In this document: positions 22,234 to 27,883 of the stretch, one piece after another | How the letters are laid out: every line of letters starts with the position of its first letter | Position numbering within the stretch: position 1 is the stretch's first letter | Source: a virus | Reading direction: 5' to 3' (one strand) | Virus record (IMG/VR): IMGVR_UViG_3300017706_001436 | Coordinates: 1-27,883 of that record | DNA length: 27,883 nt | The notes under the pieces: generated by a model | What the model saw: only the letters and a program-made list of their open reading frames with translations | Told to the model about the DNA's origin: nothing | Database searches by the model: none | Position numbers and translations under genes: made by a program

Positions 22234-25200
22234 TCATCCTGCTATTGAAATAGGTACATTTAATATTTTACTCAGAAAGAATTTTGAAGCTGTAGCAGTA
22301 AGTGCACCCATAGCTGTACCTTTTACTGTATCTGCTTGCGCTTTGTTATTAAGTTCTGCTACTGTTATAGCACTTTCACGTTGTAACAAACTTTCCGTTG
22401 AACGCCACGCATAATCTAGTATATCACGTTCAGCTTGTATCATGTTAGCATAAGCTTGCATAGTTAAATTATTTTTAGCCATAACACCTTCACGTATAGC
22501 TTGATTATCTGCTGCAGTATCTGCTGTTGCAATAGCTTGCTGCCACGCTGCATTAGACTGTGCGATAATCAAAGAGTTCTGTGCATTGAATTGATCACGA
22601 GCATTTTGTTGTGCAGTGTTAAACTGCTCTATAGCATTCTCTTCACCTGCATTAAACATAGCGATAGCATTCTGTTGTTCAGAATTAAATTTATCAATGT
22701 CATTAGAGATGTTAGCTATAAACTGATCAAGCTGATTCTGACTTGCTGCATTAAATTGTGACTTTGCATTTTCTGCTCCTGCATCACTAAGTATAGAATT
22801 GACTAACGCTTGTGTCTTAAATATAGCAGCTTGTTGTTCGTTAGATAAGTTAGACATATCTGTTTGTAAGAATGCTTCAGCTTTTTGTACGTTAGCTTTC
22901 ATATTGTTTGACAAGTTAGTTACATCTATCTGAGACATAGCTGCTGCATCAGCTAACACTTTAGCACTTGATGAATTTAGATTAGCTATATCTGTAGTGC
23001 TTGTAATACGTGCATTCTCTAGTGCTACTTGCTGTTCTGCAGTAAAGTTCATATTAGCAATGTCAGCTATCTTAGCAGCATTTTGAACTCGTGTCTGGAA
23101 TGCTTGATCAAACTCCATACCTAAGAACTTAGCACGTTGCTCTGCAGCAAACATGGCAGTCTGCTGTCTGTTAGACAAGTTCTGAGCTTCAAAACCTGCT
23201 ACCGTCTGTGCATCTTGCATAGCTATAGGTAATGCGGATTCCATAGCAGCTTGTACAATAGCTTGTGCTGCTAAACTAGAAGAGCCTAGACCTCTTGCAG
23301 ACATAGCTGCTGCAGCAGTACGCATAGCACCTGCAGCCCAGGCAGGAGGTTCCCCACCTTCAAAGTCAGCCATGAGTTTAGTTAACTGCCCTTGTACAGT
23401 AGCATCTGTAGATGGTGCACCAGTAGCAGCTTCAAAGTTAACTGCTTCCTTTACACGATCCATATCAACTGTTGGACCTTCTATCATCTCACCTGTCATC
23501 TCTACACGTTTATCAGGAGCCTGTACTTGAATAGCTTCTTCAATCTGTGCAGCAGTTAATCCTAGCTGTGCTAGTTCTTGAGGTGACATATTAGCAGCTT
23601 CTGCAAGAGCTTCTGTGCTTGGCTTACCTGTTGCCGCTACTAATGTGTTTACTGTAGTTTTTACATCAGCTTCTGTTGCTGTTACTGTAGCTTCTGTAAC
23701 TTCAGGTACTACTTGATCATCTATATCCGTAGGTACTGCAGCTTTTTCAGCAGCAGCTTGTTCAGCTATAGCTGCAGCAGCCCCTTCTTCATCAGCAATC
23801 TTTTGTGCTTCGGTTTGTTTTATTTTTGATGCATTAGCTTGTCTTACAATACTACCAGGATCGGCAAAGGATTTGTAACGTATACCCTCAGTAGTGAACT
23901 CACCCTCAGTACCTTCTAATGTTGGTGACTTGTATTCATACTCTGCAGCGCCAGGTAAGTCATATTCTTTTGCTTGGAATAAACCCATTGCTTTTTCTGC
24001 AGAGGCAAAATCACTAAATGTTTGTACAGACCCTTCAGGTGAGATAACTTTGTATGTAGTAGTTTTTGTACTTGGATCAAATACAGAAGATATTGATGCC
24101 CCTGTAGTTGTAGTTACAAGAGAAGTTTCTACAGGACTATCGGGTGTTTTCATAGACTCTTCAGCAGAATTTCCTGAAAAAGTAAAGCCATTAGATTTAG
24201 CCCAAAAATCTAAGTCGCTCAAACCTGAACTTTCTCCCCCTCTAGGAGAGCCTGGTATTCTATCACCGTTTTTGTCAACCATCTCAAATACGCCAGGAGA
24301 GATTTCTACTACAGTTACAACACCATAATTAGTAATATTATCAAATATTAACTGATCTGCAGTTTGTTTTGCTAAAAGATCTTCAATGTTTTTAGTATCA
24401 ATACCTGCTTCGTTAGCAATTTCAATTGTAACTTGTTCTGTTGAACCATCACCATAAGTTACGGTAACAACACCAGGAATAATATTGCCATCTTCTCCGA
24501 TAGCAGGTGCACTATTAGTTACAACCTTATCATTTATAGTAGGTAAAGTAGGTCCATCACCTTCATCACCACCTTCACCTTCTGTTGGTTCACCACCTTC
24601 ACCTTCTGTTGGTTCACCATCTTCACCTTCTGTTGGAGTAGGAGCAGTTCCTGGTGCATAAGCTTTTCCATCAACAAACTCCCAACCATACTTCTCAACA
24701 AGTACCTTGTCAATACCTGTAGGTTCAGCACTAGGTTCTGGAGCAGGAGTTGGAGCAGGAGTTGGGGCTTCTGGTGCAGTGCCTGGTGCATAAGATTTAT
24801 CTGTAGCAGGATCATAAGTCCAACCATACTTATCAACAAGTATCTTGTTAATGCCTGTGGGTTGGGGAGTTGGCTCTGGTTCGGGAGTTGCAGGAGCATC
24901 TGGTGCAGGAGCATCTGGTGCAGGAGCAGGTGTAGCTGCAGGAGTTGGTGCTTTACCTGGAGGATAAGCTTTTCCATCTACCATTTCGTAACCATATTTT
25001 TCTACAAGTACCTTATCAATGGCAGCTTGGTTTGATGTAGCAGCAGGAGCAGGTGTAGCAGCAGGAGCAGGTGTAGCAGCAGGAGCAGGTGTAGCAGCAG
25101 GAGCAGGAGTTGCAGCAGGAGCAGGAGTTGCAGCAGGAGCAGGAGTTGCAGCAGGAGCAGGTTCTGGTGTAGCAACCCCAGAGTCTGCAGCAGGAGCAGG

Positions 25201-25554
25201 TGTAGCAGCAGGTGTAGGAGCAGGTGTAGCAACCCCAGAGTCTGCAGCAGGAGCAGGTGTAGCAGCAGGTGTAGGAGCAAAATATTTACCATCCTGCATA
25301 GTGTACCCATATGTATCCATGAGTACTTTACCGATACCTGCAGTTGTAGATATACCACCTCCCTTAAAACCTTTTGAGCCAATATCTATTCGTGCTCTTG
25401 CTATATCTGCAGAACGTCCAAGCATTGATGCAGCTTTAGGGTTAGACATAACAAACTTATTTATGTCATCCTGTTGGGCAGGACCAGTATAACCTAAAGG
25501 CCCAAGCAATTTCTTTTGTTGTTCTGTTGTAAAACCTGCAAACTTTTTAGCCAT
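22234..25554 (-). CDS. large repeat-rich virion protein, 1106 aa
   Basis: This is a modular protein. Four copies of a ~25-residue unit (core IDKVLVEKYGW..VDGKAYAPG) occur at about 71-94, 177-200, 232-259 and 278-303. They are joined by Pro/Ala linkers (AATPAP repeats) and followed by an acidic EPTEGEGG repeat. A beta-rich middle (about 338-560) precedes an Ala/Glu-rich link. The conserved-looking C-terminal part (about 755-1106) has GLGSSSLAAQAI and 11-residue helical repeats (SQFNAASQNQL and similar). Proteins with this kind of C-terminal region are common virion components of marine phages; function is unproven. TAAGGA lies upstream of the ATG. Confidence 0.8.
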   Translation of the reverse strand: MAKKFAGFTTEQQKKLLGPLGYTGPAQQDDINKFVMSNPKAASMLGRSADIARARIDIGSKGFKGGGISTTAGIGKVLMDTYGYTMQDGKYFAPTPAATPAPAADSGVATPAPTPAATPAPAADSGVATPEPAPAATPAPAATPAPAATPAPAATPAPAATPAPAATPAPAATSNQAAIDKVLVEKYGYEMVDGKAYPPGKAPTPAATPAPAPDAPAPDAPATPEPEPTPQPTGINKILVDKYGWTYDPATDKSYAPGTAPEAPTPAPTPAPEPSAEPTGIDKVLVEKYGWEFVDGKAYAPGTAPTPTEGEDGEPTEGEGGEPTEGEGGDEGDGPTLPTINDKVVTNSAPAIGEDGNIIPGVVTVTYGDGSTEQVTIEIANEAGIDTKNIEDLLAKQTADQLIFDNITNYGVVTVVEISPGVFEMVDKNGDRIPGSPRGGESSGLSDLDFWAKSNGFTFSGNSAEESMKTPDSPVETSLVTTTTGASISSVFDPSTKTTTYKVISPEGSVQTFSDFASAEKAMGLFQAKEYDLPGAAEYEYKSPTLEGTEGEFTTEGIRYKSFADPGSIVRQANASKIKQTEAQKIADEEGAAAAIAEQAAAEKAAVPTDIDDQVVPEVTEATVTATEADVKTTVNTLVAATGKPSTEALAEAANMSPQELAQLGLTAAQIEEAIQVQAPDKRVEMTGEMIEGPTVDMDRVKEAVNFEAATGAPSTDATVQGQLTKLMADFEGGEPPAWAAGAMRTAAAAMSARGLGSSSLAAQAIVQAAMESALPIAMQDAQTVAGFEAQNLSNRQQTAMFAAEQRAKFLGMEFDQAFQTRVQNAAKIADIANMNFTAEQQVALENARITSTTDIANLNSSSAKVLADAAAMSQIDVTNLSNNMKANVQKAEAFLQTDMSNLSNEQQAAIFKTQALVNSILSDAGAENAKSQFNAASQNQLDQFIANISNDIDKFNSEQQNAIAMFNAGEENAIEQFNTAQQNARDQFNAQNSLIIAQSNAAWQQAIATADTAADNQAIREGVMAKNNLTMQAYANMIQAERDILDYAWRSTESLLQRESAITVAELNNKAQADTVKGTAMGALTATASKFFLSKILNVPISIAG
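22564..22761 (-). repeat. 33-base-period repeat coding 11-residue helical units
   Basis: Six consecutive 11-residue units (SQFNAASQNQL, DQFIANISNDI, DKFNSEQQNAI, AMFNAGEENAI, EQFNTAQQNAR, DQFNAQNSLII) lie at residues 932-997 of the 1106-residue protein. Related 22-24-residue units (D-x-x-N-L/M) extend upstream to about residue 831. The spacing fits a hendecad coiled coil. The DNA copies are diverged, so this is a protein-level repeat. Confidence 0.75.
24862..25278 (-). repeat. Pro/Ala-coding minisatellite (18-base and 57-base units)
   Basis: Inside the 1106-residue gene, about six to seven tandem 18-base units encoding AATPAP occupy roughly 25038-25165. Two near-identical 57-base units, each containing CCCCAGAGTCTGCAGCAGG in plus orientation, follow to 25278 and encode ADSGVATP-type linkers. 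Shorter related Pro/Ala stretches continue down to 24862. Unit lengths are multiples of three, so copy-number change keeps the frame. Confidence 0.85.
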
Positions 25555-25564
25555 GTCTTATTCC

Positions 25565-25819
25565 TTACTTACCCATTGTCATCCATACCGCACCTGCAAT
25601 AAATGTCAGGACTCCAACGGTAGATACTTTTACTAATGTTGACCATATTGATCTGCGTGTGTCACGCCACGCTTCTATTAAGTTACGCATCTCTAGTATA
25701 TCTTTTTGTGCATCATTATCAAGTAGACCAATAGAACGCAGTGCCTCCTTAGCACCACGCCTAGCTGCGTTGTCTAGCATTGTCTCTATCTCTTCTGGGG
25801 TTAGTTTGATGTCACTCAT
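25565..25819 (-). CDS. small membrane protein, DUF6127-like, 84 aa
   Basis: The 84-residue product has a charged helical N-terminus (LTPEEIETMLDNAARRGAKE and IGLLDNDAQKDILEMRNLIE) and a C-terminal membrane helix (about 61-82, LVKVSTVGVLTFIAGAVWM). This layout recalls the phage DUF6127 family, sometimes found near lysis or tail genes; the exact role is unknown. No good ribosome-binding site stands before ATG 25819 (the closest AAGGA is about 16 bases away). A promoter-like sequence overlaps its upstream gap. Confidence 0.65.
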   Translation of the reverse strand: MSDIKLTPEEIETMLDNAARRGAKEALRSIGLLDNDAQKDILEMRNLIEAWRDTRRSIWSTLVKVSTVGVLTFIAGAVWMTMGK

Positions 25820-25848
25820 AGTTTAACTTATAAATCCTTAGTTGTCAA
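25820..25848 (-). promoter_or_regulatory. weak candidate promoter in late operon
   Basis: On the minus strand TTGACA (plus 25843-25848) is followed after 17 bases by TAAACT (plus 25820-25825). This is the largest gap in the late arm. The -10 has two mismatches and touches the ATG of the next gene, so it would mainly serve the genes further downstream. It could be chance. Confidence 0.3.
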
Positions 25849-25852
25849 GATG

Positions 25853-27832
25853 TTACGCTATTGCGTAGAAGATGTAGTTTTCACCATTATTATTGGGGCT
25901 ATTACCACTTCCCCCATAGAGCACTTTAAAACCACCAGAATAAGGCTCTAACCAATCATAACTATTGTTATGTGCATTTGTGCCATTTAAACGAATCCAA
26001 TAAGAGTTTGGTGAAGCAGTTAGACCTCTAGCTGTATCCCATACGCTCCAGTTGCCAACTGAATTACTTGTATTTTTAGTTAAAACAAACCTAGCTCCTG
26101 ACGAGAAGCCACATTCAATGTTTTGATTAGTGCCATTTCCAGTATAACTTCCAACTTTACTGACACCTGGGCAAGTAGCAAAAAGATAGGATATAAAATC
26201 ATCTCCACTTTTATTAGTGTAGCCATCACTACCAACAGTAAATCTTGCATCAGTTGGAGCTGTATTATCCCAAGTTGCTGTATTGGTAAATGATGGTGCA
26301 TATGAGTTTAAGTATAACCCTTTATTATTTCCTAATGCCGAATGAAAAACAGTCCAATTATATGTTGTTTCTCTAGATTTTACCCACATCATTTCAGGTG
26401 CTACCTTCAAGTTATGAAGAACATTATGAGTACTGCCACCTGTACCCTTGAAGCAAACAACATCAAAATAGCCTGGTGCTCTTTTCCAAGTCCAACTTAC
26501 AATATTAGCCGTACCACCCCACCAAGCAGCATCTAAATCTATAGTTCCACTATTATCATCCCACATTTCAAATGTGCCATGTGAGATTGTCGTTTGCGCT
26601 GCGTTGGATTCGGTAGCTAAATATTTATGACCAGTGATTCTAGGTATAATATATCTGTTGTTACTACCTGTTGTGGGTGTATTAATATTCATGTCTGGAA
26701 CAAAACCAAGATTATGAGTATTACTACTATTGGTTGTTATATTAGCAGAAAAAACTTTAGTCGCATCTTCTGGAGTAAATAGTGAGCCACGTTTTATTGC
26801 TACATAAATATATGATCCACCAGAGCCATTAAGATTACTACCACCATATTTAAGTTGAAAACCGTTAGAGTTTACGTCTAATATTTCGTAACCTGTTTCA
26901 TCTGCGTAAGCACTTTCAGCATATTGTATTGCATCCTTATGGCTCGTTTCTATCCCACGCATAACGTCAAATAAAAACCAACTACCTGAATAATTATTAC
27001 TCTTCATTAAAAGCCACTGAGGTTCAAACCCTGTGTTAATGTTAATAATAGGCCCAGTAGTAGACCCATTTCCATCATAACTACCACAATGAATAATGTC
27101 TTGATTAGCCTCTGGGCCAAACGTACCATTCTGATCGTGATGCGCCCAGATATAGGCTACGTAGGTTTGTCCATTTCCATTTGTAAATGAAGAGTTACCT
27201 ACTGTAAAATTTGTACTTGTTGGTGCTGTGTCTTGCCACCATGTGTTATTGTCATAAAATACTTCAGTTGTGTTTAGTGTGCCATACTCTGTAGCACCTC
27301 TAGCTCTATGATATACAGCCCAATCTTTGATACCATCTGTACGCTTCACAAGCATAAAACCAGGAACACTGCCTAAGTTATGTGATATTTGACGATTTGT
27401 TTGACCATTTCCAGTATAGGTTACTATGTCAAAAAAGTTTTTGGCTTTACGAAAGCTCCAAGAAACATACTTATTGTTAGTTGTCTGCAATTGAGACATG
27501 GCAGCAGTAGTGAACCCATTATTGTTAAAGGTGTACAAAGGACTTGAACCAAAATAAGAAGATACATTTCCTGAAGTGCCTTTATTAAAATTAGAGCTTA
27601 ATGGATGGTTACTGCCTAAATCCTCACTAAGTAACCAATTATTTTGAGTTGAGCCTCTATTTTTTATCCAAACCAACCCACCTTCGCCATCAAGATCTAG
27701 ACCATTAGTAATGGTATTTGAGTTTGTACCACCCTTATACAAGTGTGTGCTAAAAACTTCATCTACATCAAGCCCTGCGCCACCTGCTCCACTTGCACTT
27801 TGTAATGCTTGTAATATATTTCTGTTTGACAT
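25853..27832 (-). CDS. repeat-built tail fibre/appendage protein, 659 aa
   Basis: The protein is almost entirely beta-type, rich in Gly, Asn, Thr and Trp. The same module is seen at about residues 134, 246, 456 and 559: (F)D-x-V-x-Y-T-G-N-G, then HNLG..P..MLVK, then a W-x-V segment. More divergent versions occur near 26 and 360. It resembles DUF7483-type modules of marine phage tail proteins. The product is probably a distal tail or fibre component that recognises the host surface. The N-terminus (MSNRNILQALQSASGAGGAG) may attach it to the tail. A weak AAGAAAG precedes the ATG. Confidence 0.8.
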   Translation of the reverse strand: MSNRNILQALQSASGAGGAGLDVDEVFSTHLYKGGTNSNTITNGLDLDGEGGLVWIKNRGSTQNNWLLSEDLGSNHPLSSNFNKGTSGNVSSYFGSSPLYTFNNNGFTTAAMSQLQTTNNKYVSWSFRKAKNFFDIVTYTGNGQTNRQISHNLGSVPGFMLVKRTDGIKDWAVYHRARGATEYGTLNTTEVFYDNNTWWQDTAPTSTNFTVGNSSFTNGNGQTYVAYIWAHHDQNGTFGPEANQDIIHCGSYDGNGSTTGPIININTGFEPQWLLMKSNNYSGSWFLFDVMRGIETSHKDAIQYAESAYADETGYEILDVNSNGFQLKYGGSNLNGSGGSYIYVAIKRGSLFTPEDATKVFSANITTNSSNTHNLGFVPDMNINTPTTGSNNRYIIPRITGHKYLATESNAAQTTISHGTFEMWDDNSGTIDLDAAWWGGTANIVSWTWKRAPGYFDVVCFKGTGGSTHNVLHNLKVAPEMMWVKSRETTYNWTVFHSALGNNKGLYLNSYAPSFTNTATWDNTAPTDARFTVGSDGYTNKSGDDFISYLFATCPGVSKVGSYTGNGTNQNIECGFSSGARFVLTKNTSNSVGNWSVWDTARGLTASPNSYWIRLNGTNAHNNSYDWLEPYSGGFKVLYGGSGNSPNNNGENYIFYAIA

Positions 27833-27846
27833 TGTATACTTTCTTA

Positions 27847-27883
27847 TTAAGCAGCAGCGTCTATTGCTCTTGCACCATACCAG
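27847..27883 (-). CDS. C-terminal end of an upstream late gene
   Basis: The last eleven codons of a minus-strand frame entering from beyond the window read WYGARAIDAAA and end in a double stop (TAATAA). It lies 14 bases before the tail protein start on the same strand and is probably another virion protein. The short ending looks like those of marine phage structural proteins, but nothing more can be said. Confidence 0.55.
   Translation of the reverse strand, partial: WYGARAIDAAA

Noticed and set aside
22501-22761. Plus-strand Cys-rich 86-codon frame
   Set aside because: It is the complement of the 11-residue helical repeats of the virion protein; the cysteines come from repeated Gln/Ala codons on the other strand.
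25038-25278. Tandem repeats that could be taken for a CRISPR array
   Set aside because: There are no unique spacers; the repeats are contiguous, short and code for Pro/Ala in one frame.
25019-25492. Plus-strand open frame rich in GAGVAA, and minus-strand frames full of Leu/His across the same area
   Set aside because: They are out-of-frame readings of the Pro/Ala-coding tandem repeat in the 1106-residue gene; repeats with unit lengths divisible by three keep all frames open.
27021-27030. GGTTCAAACC, resembling a tRNA T-loop and a possible attachment core
   Set aside because: No cloverleaf stems surround it, and it is normal coding sequence (GFEPQW, minus strand) of the tail protein.

Overview
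The window is part of a tailed, podovirus-type marine bacteriophage genome, or a prophage copy of one. The best marker is the family A DNA polymerase, which carries two DnaJ-type CxxCxGxG zinc motifs between its exonuclease and polymerase domains. That arrangement was described for the SAR116 phage HMO-2011 and its relatives. A T7-like endonuclease I, a monomeric B12-dependent ribonucleotide reductase, a MazG-like protein and a tyrosine integrase fit the same group. The host is probably a marine alphaproteobacterium; this is inferred from the phage type and the B12-dependent reductase. The sequence is AT-rich and very tightly packed, and most neighbouring genes overlap through ATGA, TAATG or 7-26 base overlaps.

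Left arm (1-14670, all plus strand): positions 1-2224 hold a chain of small genes, including a helix-turn-helix protein, small exported or membrane proteins, and several genes under 60 codons read directly from the sequence. Next come the integrase (2218-3129), an HNH-like protein, and the replication module: a primase with zinc and TOPRIM domains, a DnaB/gp4-type helicase, and the DNA polymerase. A conserved protein of unknown function follows, then a Cys-rich PD-(D/E)XK exonuclease and endonuclease I. Nucleotide metabolism comes next: a DUF3310-like protein, a MazG-like protein and the class II reductase. A PD-(D/E)XK-like nuclease candidate and a cluster of three small genes close the arm. 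A good extended -10 promoter reads into that cluster, whose last member weakly resembles Acb2-type anti-CBASS proteins.

A GC-rich hairpin at 14671-14687 separates the two convergent arms.

Right arm (14697-27883, all minus strand): this is the virion module, in transcription order from the right. It holds the C-terminal end of one gene, a large repeat-built tail protein, a small membrane protein, and a 1106-residue protein with Pro/Ala-repeat linkers and a hendecad helical tail. A lysozyme/transglycosylase-like protein, a three-helix membrane protein, a 181-residue protein, and two large internal-virion-type proteins (612 and 1157 residues) follow. Terminase, portal, capsid and tube genes are not in the window, so they must lie outside it.

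The layout suggests early transcription left to right (takeover, integration, replication, nucleotide supply, accessory genes) and late transcription right to left (adsorption, DNA ejection and lysis). Functions of the small genes and most virion proteins remain unassigned. All family assignments come from reading motifs, not from database searches.
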